This document shows, in pieces, positions 1-12,999 of a stretch of 22,776 bases of DNA. Made by a program: the position numbers and the translations under genes. The DNA is from Plakobranchus ocellatus. Lineage: Eukaryota > Mollusca > Gastropoda > Plakobranchidae. Below the pieces are notes generated by a model. That model had not been told where the DNA came from, made no database searches, and saw nothing but the letters and a program-made list of their open reading frames with translations. The stretch covers positions 167,722 through 190,497 of the forward strand of contig BLXT01005617.1 of NCBI GenBank assembly GCA_019648995.1, read 5' to 3'. Within the stretch, counting starts at the first letter, position 1. Every line of letters begins with the position of its first letter.

Positions 1-832
1 GGGGGGGGGGGGTGGAGGTGTTTATACTCTTCTCTAGCGACATTATTTATTATTCCATATGTGCTGCTTTTATTACCTTCAATTCTGACCTCTCTATTTT
101 GGGGAGGATTTTTAGTTTTTTATTTTAATGCTAAAATAGTGTCAGTGTTGGAGACGTTATTTTTGTGCGGTAAAAAATAGGAACTCTGTCTCAATTAAAA
201 AAAAGAATGTCATAGAAAGTGTTTTAAATCGTGTGTTCTTTGTCATCTGAGGATACATAATGCAAGCATGATCCTTTCACTCTATTTCTCTCTCAAATAC
301 TTACTGAGTGACATGCTTGTCCTGAAGGCTGATACTCTTCTCTTATGTCCTTTGAGGAACATACAGTCGAATAGTAATGAAGTCTTTGGCGAGGTTATGT
401 TGGTCAATATAACATTCTCGACTCCAAGGTTGGTCAGTTCATTATGATCGATTTAGGGAAAGGAGGCAAATACAAACTATCAGGGAGAAGAGTGAAAGAA
501 AGAGAGAGAGGGAGAGAGAGAAAGAGAGAGAGAGAGAGAGAAGATACCTCTAAGGAGAGAGTAAAAAAAATGGTGAATTATATAAAAAGACATATAAAAT
601 ACAGTGTAGAAGAGAAAGAAAGAGAGAGAAAGAGGGTGAGACAGCAGACAGATAGACAGTTAGAACATGGTCTGGGAGAAAGATGGGACACTTTTGAACA
701 AACATAAACAAGCTATGCGAAAATGAAGTCTGAAAAATGTATGGGAAAAAAATACTAGATTTAATGAATAATTAGTGCAAAGCGACAACTTGTTTCAAAA
801 ATCACAATCATTCGGATCTTTTTTCCAGTTTA
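1..832. other. 3' flank of the gene, mostly simple sequence
   Basis: It opens with a 12-base G run. Purine-rich GA simple sequence lies at about 490-541 and again at 610-645. The 87-codon plus frame across it (444-707) is almost all Arg, Glu and Lys from the GA repeat and is not a gene. The rest is AT-rich with no exon I can support. It should include the 3' untranslated region of the minus-strand gene. Confidence 0.6.
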
Positions 833-1652
833 CTAGTTTTTAGATGGGACAAAATTGGCAAGCCTTAAGGCAGGCACATGAACTCCTCTGTTTCCGGTGA
901 CTGCACCATTCCTACGAACAGAATCTGCTTGCCCGGCGTGGTGTAGCTTGTTCTTTTGGAAGCTTTGTTGACTCTGAAGAGTTGTTTGACTACGACTTGC
1001 CCCGCCATTGTCCATCACGAAGTTTACAGTTTTCTTACCCGTTGCGTGATTGGCTTCTCTTCCATTAGGAAAGTCTTGTTGATTGTGCGTTTGCTGCAAC
1101 TGCTGCTGCGGTTTAGGTTTATCGCTTATTGCCTCTACTTTTCTTTTGCTAGTCTCTCCCAGGAGTCTTTCAAGGGCTTTTCGTCTGCTGCCTTGCATAG
1201 CTGCCAACATTGATGACGGGTGGTTCGCTAGTGGGGTCGGAGATGGTGGATCTATATCTCCATCTTCTCTTAAGTACTTTTCATGGCTCGTGCGGAATAC
1301 ACCAGCGCTGGACAAGATAGTTGTGGATTTTTTATTGCTCTTTCCAACCGGAGCTTGCAAGTTATATGTTCCCATGGTTACATTACCAGAAGCATTCGTG
1401 CTGACAGGATGATTCGCACCAATGCGTGTACTGGGAATTCGTGAATGTTTAAAAAACCTAACAGTATTGTCTTTGTAGCCAACATGGTGACGAGTTGGAG
1501 GCCCTGTCATCTTGCTAGCGTTAATGCTACTCGCATGTGATGTGATGTTAGTTGCTGGTTTGGAAGCCTGAGAGAGGTTTGCAGCAGCTTGTTGTTTCAT
1601 GGATAAGTCATAGAGCTTGGAAAAGGTGTTTTTATATTTCTTGGTCAATATT
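833..1652 (-). CDS. Terminal exon 14 with the stop codon (820 nt)
   Basis: The acceptor CTTGCTCTGCTTCTTTGCAG is excellent and the exon enters in phase 2. It encodes residues 497-768 and ends at TAG (835-833). The open frame continues 12 codons upstream from an ATG at 1687, but those bases are the intron's pyrimidine tract, so that ATG is not a start. The protein part begins ILTKKYKNTFSKLYDLSMKQQ, then is polar, with REDGDIDPPSPTPL, a basic helix-like SRRKALERLLGETSKRK, a Gln-rich run (KPQQQLQQTHNQQ) and PALRLANFVPSKN at the end. On this strand ATTAAA lies at 765-760 and AATAAA at 123-118 and 51-46; any of these could be the polyadenylation signal. Confidence 0.85.
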
Positions 1653-4600
1653 CTGCAAAGAAGCAGAGCAAGCAAAAAAGGAGACAATATGTAAAATGAG
1701 AGCTCTAGTGCAACTCATTCTTGTGGCAAACATTAGACCAGTTAATAAGTAAGATTACGCTGGCCGATTTTTAAATTCAGTTCTCTCAACAAATCGCCGC
1801 GATTTGGAACATATATTATTTGATTTTTATTTATTTATAATATTGTCGTAACTTTGAACTTAATTTAACAACAGTAGTCTATAATATGCAGGTAATTTAT
1901 GTTAGCGTTAATTCAAGTCTATTCGCAACGTTTTACCGAGTCTCTGCGTTGTTTTCAGTCATGAAGTCAGCAGGTGGAACACTAGGTCGACTTGAAGGTG
2001 GTTGTTGGATATCTTCATCTGGAATTTCATATAATTTGGTTTCAGAGTGCTGTCATTCTCATTATGCCTTTCATACAGATGCATACACACCAACAAGTAT
2101 ATATATAAAGGGTTTTAAGATGGAATAAAACATAAACTGAAAAATCGTGAAAAGACGCATTTTTCGACGAGTGAACCATATGCAAACTTTCGCATGGATG
2201 CTTTACACTGGGAAAGACACTCTGAAAAAGTATGAAATTTCGACTTATCATTATAAACAATGAACTCAATATGATATTGGCAGCCTTTCGCCTACAAATC
2301 TTTCACACATAAATGCAGTGTTATGCTAATGATGACAATTTAGTGATGATGAAGATTGTGTGGTTGGTATGATGTTAAGGAGAGACAAAAGCAATTAGTC
2401 ACAAAATAGGAATGATTTTGATAAAGATGATGGTGAGGCGTCGATGATCATGATGATGAATTTTGATGATCATTATGTGATTCTGCTGATAAATTAAATA
2501 GTATTGTTTTTTTTTTGTGGTATTGTTGAGAAAATTGTTGCTTTCGTTGTTGATAATGTTAGTAGACATGATGATGAATATCATAGTGCCTTTGTTCAAA
2601 AGTTTAAAGAGACTTTAATGGTGGTGGTGGTAGTGATTGTGGTGGTGTTGCTTGAACTTGTCTTTTACATGCAAAAAAGAATAGAAAAGCCACATCACAT
2701 AGCTCTTCTAGTGTTTCTAGCCTAAATTATATTACCCATCACCTAGAACTGCACTTTTTATTTTGTCTTTGAGCATAAATTGTCCCTTTGTATGTTTATG
2801 AAATAAAGTAATAGAGACTTTTATTCTGCTCAGATTAGGTAATTCGTCTCATTCAACAGAATATTTTATACTTTGCCAAAGATAGGTAAGGATGGCAGAT
2901 GTTCTTATCAACAACACCATTAGCCGCAGCATCATTGTTACTATTATCACGATTATAATACTGTTATTCCTTACCATCGCCATTGTCTAACTATAATAAT
3001 TTTTATAGCTGTAACGTAACAAGGGAAATAACTTAATTACTTCCTTACCAACAGCATAACGATTGGCTTTATCTTTATTTCTAAAATGCATCATTTTCTG
3101 TAAGTACGGCTCGTAATATATTTACGCTATGTGTTGATATGTTTTATATTATCATATCAATGTGGGTGGTATTGTACTCTTTGTAATTAAGAATAATTAG
3201 TTTGTATTTGTATAAATCATTACCATTTCTGTTCTATTTTGTAGCCAATATATATCTCCATTCAATTAAATCAATCTTGTCAGCACCTTTGTTCTTCCGC
3301 AAAAGTATCGCGAGAGACTGAGGGACGTAAAACAAAAAATATAACTCTCTCATTTACGATGTCACCGGAACTGGCCCGGCAGATTGTTTGATTGCGCCAC
3401 AGGGTGTAAAGTAATATGTAGTAATATATAGTAAGTGCATTTCTTCTGCAGTTTACTGCCATGAAAGATTTTTCTGCAAATTCGTTAGGAGCCTAAACCT
3501 TAAAAATCTTTCATCCAGCATACGAAATGTCTGCTGTGAGCCAATGCTGTCTAAATTACCACAGAGAGCGAAGCTGGTATCGCTCGACGGATTAACACGA
3601 GGTTTGCTTTTAGTCCATGTTGTATGTCTTCGACAGTGATGGTGTTGCTTCGGATGTTTCGCCAAACGCTTAAAAAAAAGCTCCTGCTGGAAATAGCAGA
3701 ATGCTGACAATTAATACATTATTAAAAAAAAAGAGTTGGGCGTGTTGTGTTGCTTATGCATGAAAACAAGAATACTGAACGTAATAAATGGGACACTGGC
3801 GCAAAAGCTTTGGCTGTAGCCCCTCGCTTAGGGCCGGATCAAGACCTTAGAAGGTAGGGTTTCCATGGGAGGGGGTTCCTCCGCCATTGGGGACGCAACG
3901 TTTTCGTTTCGGGAGGGGGAGGGGAAGGGAGGATCAGGGAGGCAAAGCCTGAAGCTGTTGAATTTTTTGCATTTTGATAGTGAAAATACGGCCTTTCCTG
4001 GCAATAAAATAGTACATAATCAACTTCAGTAAAACATGAAATTGAGAACCATTTAAAGGTAATTTTGGGTTTTTTCTACATCCGCAGCTACATAACTTTT
4101 GCAGGGGAAGGGTTTCGGAACCTCCTCCCCCCCCCCTCCCACACACACACACACACACTTTCCCGGTTCCCGCCCTGTCGTTGGAGAGGAGTATAAAGCA
4201 GTCGATTCTGGATTTCCAAAAACTTTGCTTAGCCATGAGAATCCATAAACGGCAGATTTCATTGAAAGTGAATACCTGAAGAGGCAAGTCCAGGCTATCA
4301 AGGAAATCGGTAACCACCTTTCCAACATGAAGCATGTCGAGTCTAGCGTGGGAAAGTGGATAAAGAGACCCTTCAGGGTTTAACAACATACTTCTGTGAT
4401 GAAGCTCCTATCCCCAGCATGAGAGTAAAGCTAATTAGCAAGTTTTATTTCTGTTATTGCTGTTACTTTGACAGAAACTAAAGGAAATTTATTTTTTGTT
4501 GCCTGAAATATTCTGATTTTTCTATTTTCATGTAAAGGATCCAAACAATACAAAATGGGAATTTATTATTGTCGTTTATTAATAGATTTTCTTGTGAATT

Positions 4601-7600
4601 CAGGAAAGAAAAACTGTCCTGTACGACTCAGTTCTCATCCAATATTTAGTTGATCATGTGATAGTACAAAAGTTTCTTTTTTTTATTTGTCCTTTGATTT
4701 CAAGTTACAAGCTTCATGTCCGTTACTTCAAACATCCTCCTCATTATCTTTGCTATTCTAGCTGTAATCGTCCATTTGTTCAGGTAAGCGCGGTGCAAAG
4801 ATCTCGATATCATAATGAGATCAATGACTTCAGTTTTGTGTGGAGCATTAATTCTCGTAAAAGAGCATAGCTAATTTTTTTCTCCTATGGTGCCGGTCAA
4901 CCAAGCCAAAAACACGCAAAGCTTACAAAATAGTGCAAAATAGTGCAAATTCAGCTTCCTCTTTTCCCTGAACATCCTTGTGATCTGGGAATTACAAAAG
5001 CAGCTAAGGCTTCCTTCCCTTCTAGTTAGGGAAAAAGGATTTGTCACCTTGAAACTTTAAAACTCGAGCTTCTGTACTGTTATCCAAACTTGTCTTGCTT
5101 TCTTTTTATATACTTAAATGTATTTCGCCTTTCACATAATTGTTTTTTTTTTTCAACTCTTATTTTACTTCAACTGCGGGAAATTGTTCTTATTATGCCT
5201 TACCCAAAACTCTGAGAGGACCTCTAAGAGGTTCCAACTGATTCATCTTTCCTGGTGTGATCAGTTGCTGTGTGGGGTCTTCCTCAACAGGTGTGTTACT
5301 TTTAGGTGTTATCCCAGGGAGAGGGGTCAGTCGGGCCCCTTGTAGGCTGAGGCTTTTTGTCTGTTGGTACAAAGAGCAACAGTTGTACTCTGCAGGCTTT
5401 ATGCATTAGACTAACCTTAGTACTGTGCATGTGCAAAAAATCAAAGAATAAAGATCAATTTTATCTTTTCTCTTTTTTAAAAAACTGTATTTTTGCAGCA
5501 TTGTCTTGAAACGATTATATCCTCGTGTCATGAGAGGGAAATGTTAGCTCTAAGCAAGAGTCCATACTGAACATAAATACAAGATAGGCTGTTCATCTTC
5601 AAGAAAAAAAGCAAAAATGATTGTTTCTTTTTTAAAATACTTTTATTTTTGTTAAAAGGGAGAATCTAGGTTTAATACCTTTTTTTTTGGAAAAGAAAAC
5701 ATGAAGACTATAATGTTGTAAAGGAACGACTATTGATATCATCTTGCCTTTATCGGCTCATACAGAGTCCGCTACAGCATTAAATTTGTTTATATTACTA
5801 TATATTATTTATAATTTGTTTAAATAAAAAAAAAATATAACAATAAATTGCAGACGGCATTGGTAATATTAGTACAAAGTGATAAAAAATTAATATTTGA
5901 TCTTGATTGTTGAACAAGATTACAAATGTTCCTTCATTAACGTAACCTCAGCACCGAAGGAATTGAAAACAAAAATTAAAACAAAGAAACTTTTATTCTA
6001 CTTCAGCCATCTAAGAAAATAATTACTTTTTTTAACTGCTTAAGACTGTGAAATATCATTTTTGCACTTAAAATTGTCGTGTGCTTCACAATTGTGTGGG
6101 TGTAAGATGTAAATTATGATTCAACGGTAATGAAATAATGAATGGATTATCCCCCCGCCTTCTTTTTCAAGGAAGTACAAACCTATGGATTATAATTTAT
6201 TGACAAACTTTTTTGAAAGAACGTAATAGGATAGGTTTGTATTTCTTGAAAAAGAAGGGGGGGTTGAGGAAGGGATTGATTTTTAAATTTTTACCGGTTC
6301 TCATTTCTTTAATCAGATACATTTGTTCTTTTTTTTTTTTTTTTATATTTTTGGAAACTTGAAGCATTTTTCTCAATTCTTTTTTGTTTTATTCTTCCTT
6401 TTGTTTTGAAGTTTGCATAATATAAACCACGCTACTTTTTCACAGCTTAGTTGATTTTATCATTTTTATAAAATGTTCATCTTCATGTTTTACCCAATCT
6501 GCTCGATGCCTCAAACCTTCAGTTTCCATTTTCCCACTGCCGGGAGGAATGGGTGGAACAGATCGGAAACCTTGAACCGACACCCTCTGTAAGTCAGGGG
6601 TGTTACCTGAAGTCATTATCTGCAGCTCAGGTCGCTCGACTTCCGCATTATTTTCATTATCTATGGAGATTGCAAAAAATGATTATTATATGCTTTGCAT
6701 GGATAATAAGAACATTTCCTGTAATGTTTAATACGTTTAAGGCTTTCGAAATAAATGTATGTGTAGAGCAACTGTTTGCTATAAACCAAAGTTCAAGTGA
6801 AAACAAAGATTAGAAAAAAATTGGTGAAATGGTCAGGCTTTCTGATGCTCAAATCGAAATGGTTTTCTTAATTTATAGCTAAACTAGTTATATTTTGAAT
6901 GATGTATGTAATAGAAAATAATGTTATTTATATAACATATTTTTAACAATACGAGAGCATAAAGTCACATTAAAACTATATGTTCCTATATGTCTGTGCT
7001 GTAGGATGGTGTAAATGCTAGACATTGCATTCTTCTTTTTAATCCATCTCATATGCCTGAAGTAAGTAGATTTTTTTTAATCAGTTAAGCGGAGAAAAAC
7101 ATGATCGGAATTGTTTATAAATAATTTTGAGCAAAATAGTAAGTCCTGAAATGCCAATTTATTTTCCTATATCTTAACAAATTAAGGAATTATGATGAAA
7201 AAGGTAAAACGAAGAGACAAAAAACATCAAACTGCTGGATGTTCAATAGCTCCATGCGTACACAATACAAAGTCAAAGCTTTAAACCTCGAAAAAAAGAG
7301 TTTTAAAAAACTTCGATTTCACAATGTTTGCTTCCTAAGATCTTTGCCATCACTAGTTTTTTCACTTCTTAGTAACATTTTTTGAGCAATGTGTCGGAAT
7401 TTAAAGACATAGTACAAACAGGAGAATACAGTAGTACGGTGAATTTTATTTGCTTAAAGAGATACTAAACCTTTCTCAAATGCTTGAAGTTTTCAAGGTT
7501 TAAACTTTAAAAATATGTCAATTCTACTCAATTCGTTATGAGTCAATCTCTTATTTAAAAAAATAGTTTCATGTCCAATTAAAATAATATATCTATATAT

Positions 7601-8166
7601 TAAAAGCTAGAAAGAAAAGCATATTAAGTAATGATGTACGGTTTTGTCTCTTTTCAGCTTTTTTTTCAAATGGCGTGTAACTTTTTTTTCTTTTTTATTT
7701 TGGTCATTTACTCATTTTATGTATAATTAAGTAATTCCGAACACTGACTTGTTCCCGCCAAGTTGGTGGCGGCTTCTGTTGTGACGTTTCCAGCGTCGGA
7801 AACTGCTGTTGCCCATTTCCTCTCTGCCTCTTGCTCAAAATCTAGACAACCATTCAAAGTGAAGTCTCTTGGTGATATGACGAGATCTTTTGGCGCATGT
7901 TCGACCTTCATGTTGGATATTTGAACCTTAAGACGTATAGAGGTTATAATTGCCTTTCATTTGAAAATTTAATAAAATATTTCAAGCATTATCTTTCATT
8001 CAAAACTTTCGTATTACTTAATGTGAGCACGCTATGATCTATTTCTCTATCATCGTATATATTATCCTTATTACCCCGAATATGCTCATCATCACGATCA
8101 CTATCAAAAGCATTATCATCGTCGTAATCATTACCGTCGTCACCATTATAGTCATTATCATTATCA

Positions 8167-8207
<41 letters not shown>

Positions 8208-11200
8208 ACATCATCATCATCATCACCATCATCATTATCATCAACATCATCATCATAATCATTATCAACAGCTTCATCACCATCATCATTATCATCATCT
8301 TCATTATAATAATCAAGATTATCCTTATAATGTTACAGCTCCATCGTCATTGTCACTTCATCATCACCGCCGCCTTAATTGTCGTCATAAACACCAATAC
8401 TTAAATCATCATTAACTTTTTATCAAAATTGTCACCTTTTGCAGTTTACCATCATCAACTACAGCGTGTATGTTCCTTTCCACCACTTCGCCTACAGTGT
8501 ATGCTTGTATGTGAACGTAATAAATTCTTCTATCGGATTACTATTTAATGGCAAGTACAAGTAAGACAGAGGTGTATATCTATAACAGTATTATATATAA
8601 TTATGTACTTTGAATTTTATGTCACGTAAAACTCCTGAACTGCTGAACAGAATGACTTCAATTCTGTATGGAAGATTAGCTGTGGCGGAAGGGTGCACTG
8701 TTATGGTCCAGAAATCAAATTCTACCTCCTTCTGATTTTTGTTTTTGTCCTCAAAATATAACTCTGAATTTTACAATCAGACATGTTGCTACCTTTTTGA
8801 AATGTATATATACTGTGCCAAAGGTCGTGACTCATTCATTTATAAATCTAAAGGCCTACACATTCCTTTCTATTTCACAGTGAAGTTTTCTCCTACAATG
8901 TTTCTTTTTATGTTATTTTACTTGCGAAAACCTAAAGAATTTAGGGCAGTGTTCAGGGAAAGAAAACTTGGGTTTAACACATCGTCATGGTGCTGCCAAT
9001 ACTGCCTAAGTCTGACTTAGGCAAAAATCGAATAATACCTTTTTTAGATACTTTACTACATAACACATCATCTGATATAAAAAAAATTAAAGTGCTGGGC
9101 CAATTTTTTTAGAATTAAAGAATTTCTAATTCTGCCTAACTTAAACGCAGACTTAGGAAATCTTGGTCCTAGAACCATCTCTGCCTAAGTCGTAGTTAGG
9201 CAGTCTTTTCTTTGTGCCAATATTGCCTATGTCCATCTTAGACCATATTGGGTCAAGGAAGCACACTGTTTTGACACGGAGGCAAAAGTGTAACAAAGTT
9301 TCACTTTCATTTTTTCAGGTCTTTGTGGGTTGATCTACAATGTTCTTTGTTTTGCTGGTTCATTGTTCTCACAATCACGCTAGAAACATTATCACGCCGG
9401 CTTGTCTTCCCACCCTCACAATCCAGATAACTTAATTTTAGATCTAATCTGCCAGGACAAGTTTACAACTCTTGATATCTAATCTAGAACTAGATCTAGA
9501 TTTAGTTTTATTTTCAACACTTCCAAAACACTGCTTAATCAATCAGTATATCCCTACTAGAACCTAAAAAATCTAGAAAGGTCTAATCTAGAGATTCTAG
9601 ATGTAGATCTAGATCTGATAAAGCTTTGATTTTTTTTAAACCTTTAAAATGGAGCAGCATGAAAGAGAAGGCAAGGCAAAATGCCCAATGAAACTTGTAC
9701 GTAGAAACTGACTAAGATTCCAATATGACTCATGTGGAAACTGATCTTCTCACTCAAGCCAATTTAGGTAAGAATCCATTGTTTAAGAAGGTTTTTTTAG
9801 ATGATTGGCTTTTGGCAATATCAACAGTCCCATCTCATTACTGCCGAAAGCAGCCAATTTATGAACGAAAACGCTTCATACGTGAAGGGCGATCACAACG
9901 ACAGTTGCATGAAAAGCTTTGAGGAGAAAGGTTTCCGAGCGGTCGGGTAGAAGTTTCTCAACAGGGCATTTCATCCATTAAATTTGTTGATGTTTACTCC
10001 TAAAAGGATCTGTGTTGGATTCAAGCATGCCAATGTCACCCAGGAGGATCATGCCCTTCATGTTAAAAAAAAACCAGAATAGCACAGGAGATTAAAACAA
10101 TTGACAAAAGCTCCGATCTCAATGTTTCAGTGTGGACGATGGATTTGGAAAGCGTTCTTAAATGCCTCAAAATAAAAGCCAGTGCCAATTATTACCGCAC
10201 CAAATTGATTGTCCAGAACATGAAATACTTCAACTTAAAGACCAAACACACGGAGACCTCTCAAGTCAGATGTTCGCATACCTTCACCATAACCACTTTT
10301 CGACCTACCTAAGAAATTACAGTGGCATATCCAAGTTATAAATATGGAGTGATCGCTTCGGGTATCAAAATAAATCCGCAGGCATTGCAAATAGCGTGCT
10401 ACAACTTAGTGTAGAAACAATTCTCCAATGGAGCAAAAGTTCCTCACTCCAGGTCACGCTCAAATGGATTGTGGTGCTATGCTCAGCCTCGTAGAGAGAA
10501 AGAGCAAATGTGACATTTCCACCCCGAGAGAAGATGTTCTAGCGATGGCGATGGCCATTCACAGTGACGGAGGTTTATTAAAACAAGCCTAAGATATTGT
10601 CTGGAGATTTTTTTTTATCCATTCCAGTTGGAAAAAAAGGGGGGACTCGACTGTGTCTGAAGTTTACACATACAGACATGCCCTAAATAAGGAAAGAACA
10701 TCTGAAGTGTCATACAAACTCAACTGAGGGATGAATGGATTGCTCTACCCTGTCAAGGCTTTCATTAAACAAAACACAGTGGATTTCGCTCTTTGCTGAG
10801 AGATTGACCGTTACAGGCCGAAAGTTCAGGGATCTGCAAGCTATGAAGTATGTCCTGCCAGAAACGGTCCACAATTTTTATGAGTTACCCCAGATATGAC
10901 AACAATAATAAACTATTGGTTACATTACATTGAAGAATCTAAAAAAAAAAATTTGTTTAATGGTTTTTTTTTTCGTGTGAACGTCTGCAATTGCATTTGG
11001 TTAAGAAAGTTAAAATGGGATAAGATGAACATTTAAAAGTGTTTCTTTGTTCAATTACAAACATTTTCATAGTAAATTAAGGAACTAAGTACACTCTATT
11101 TGTATAGCAGTTTTGCAAGTTGCGCTTAATGTTATTTTTATTTGGAGTTTGGCAATAAAGACCTGCTTCATTGGTCAAGAGCAATGAATACATATATTTA

Positions 11201-12790
11201 TTAATTTTTTAGTCTATCATTTTTTCACAACCATTACGTGATGACTTAGTAAAAATCACATAGTTTGCAACTGGCCTCATTTTGTGTGCTAAAAATTAGT
11301 GAGTACATTCCACGCTATCATTCCTTTTTTGTCCACCTACCACTTCTTTTTTTATTTCTTTTTCACAAAGCTACATTGGTGAAATAGCGAATACAGTTGA
11401 TTCACTTTCGGCCGAAATTTAAATAAGTAATGGGATAAATTGCGATATATCAAAAATATGAAAAAAAAAATTATGGTCTAAATTTTATTTCAGTTAATTC
11501 TTATTCATCCCGATCCAATGCATAACTCTGGTTATCTGAAACTTATATGGGATACATTCTATTCCAATCACAGTTGGATAAACGCACAATTTGGATTGCC
11601 TGATAAGCCTAAAATTTGAAAATATACAAACATGTGTGGTCCCTAAAAAATAATACTATAACTTCTAATTTCAGCCACAAGTACAAGTATGACCCTAGAT
11701 CACTTACTGCAGAATCTAATTTTTTTTTGTTACAAAAGATTCTGATTCAACTCGGATTATTTGAAACTTACACAGAATAAATTATTTCCAGTCAAGTTGG
11801 ATAAACGCATAATTTGGATTGCTCTACCCAATAAACATAAAATCTGAAAATTTATATGAAATCCAAAATTACGTTCGAGGTCCATAAAATGATACTCGTC
11901 TTACTTCTCATTCTAGTTACAATGGAATAAATTCTTTCTAATAAAAGTTGGATAAACGCATAATTTGGATTGCTGTACCTGATAAATATAAATTTGAAAA
12001 TATAAAGTCTAAAATTATGTTCCATGAAAATAATACTAACTTCTCATTCTAATTACAATGGAATAAAGCTTTCCAATCAAAGTTGGATATACGCAAACTT
12101 TGGATGCTCTACACATTATCAATGCATCCACATCGAATTAAAATATAAAACAAACTACAGTGTAAACTTTAGTCACTTTGTTTTCCTTATATTTGCACAC
12201 CAGATAGTTGAAACAGCTATAATGCGCAAGAATTGCAACCAAAAAAGACTGACCAATATTGTCTAACTCAAGTATATCCTGTGCCAAGATTGCCGAAGTC
12301 ATGTATATCGCATGATTTTACCGTAAAGACGAAAATAACACCAAATTAATGTAGACAAAGGAAAAATAAAGGTATAACTCAAAAAATCGTTATAGATTTT
12401 GTTTTGGCTTTTAAAATCACTTAAACTCGATTTTCTCCATTTCTCCAAAATGAGTTAGGCAATATTGGCAGCACCATGACGACATTATGTGGTTGAGCTA
12501 AATTTTCGGTTTATGAGTGTTTATATTGAGGCGATAGGGATACACCGATCAATGGCTTTCATTCTGGGCTGTATTGAAAGCGAAGGTCTAGATTCTAGTT
12601 TTGATATCTAAATCAAGGCGGTACTAGATCTAAATCTAGATAGATCTAATTATAGATCTAGATTCAAATCGACATTTCATATCAAAATTTGGATTGTTTG
12701 TATTATCCTAATCTTTCTCTTTCTCTCCCTCTCTCTATCTCTCTCTCTCTCNNNNNNNNNNNNNNNNNNNNNNNNNCTCTCTCTCTCTCT

Positions 12791-12841
<51 letters not shown>

Positions 12842-12965
12842 CAGAGTTGTGGTTTCACACTCAACCGTTCGTAGAACGGGTTATACAGCAACTAGTAATT
12901 TATAGTTAAATGGATGATTATTAAGTTCCCCGCTCTGCCAGCTGCAGCTGATTTTAATTCTGTGC

Positions 12966-12999
<34 letters not shown>

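Larger units (their letters stand above)
8983..12481 (+). mobile_element. TIR DNA transposon, about 3.5 kb, inactive
   Basis: The ends are inverted repeats. The left starts CGTCATGGTGCTGCCAATAC at 8983 and the right end, reverse-complemented, starts CGTCATGGTGCTGCCAATAT; similarity runs about 29 bp. The bases ACAT occur directly outside both ends (8979-8982 and 12482-12485), consistent with a 4-bp target duplication. Inside are subterminal TGCCTAAGTC-type repeats, a broken transposase reading rightwards (9649-10899) and a noncoding right half with diverged tandem copies. It sits in intron 5 of the minus-strand gene, in opposite orientation. I do not name the superfamily. Confidence 0.8.

Noticed and set aside
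444..707. Plus-strand 87-codon frame rich in Arg and Glu
   Set aside because: It is a reading through GA simple sequence.
956..1412. Plus-strand frames of 85 and 109 codons
   Set aside because: Both are antisense to terminal exon 14.
4717..4782. Plus-strand peptide starting MSVTSNILLIIFAILAVIVH, signal-anchor-like, with a good donor TTCAG|GTAAGC
   Set aside because: It lies antisense over the 35-nt exon 9, whose phases and protein continuity with exons 8 and 10 are better support. No following plus-strand exon could be established.
6498..6593. Plus-strand exon-like segment with CCTTCAG acceptor and TCT|GTAAGT donor
   Set aside because: It is antisense to exon 7, which is open, longer and phase-matched on both sides. 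The apparent donor is the complement of an internal CTTACAG sequence.
7005..7061. Plus-strand 57-nt exon-like segment with CTGTAG acceptor and GAA|GTAAGT donor
   Set aside because: It looks good in isolation, but it has no partner exons on that strand and does not fit the minus-strand gene.
8034..8258. Ile- and Ser-rich plus frame, and the Met-rich minus frame at 16879-17097
   Set aside because: Both are stop-free readings of ATC trinucleotide arrays. These arrays are also not CRISPRs, because they have no repeat-spacer structure.
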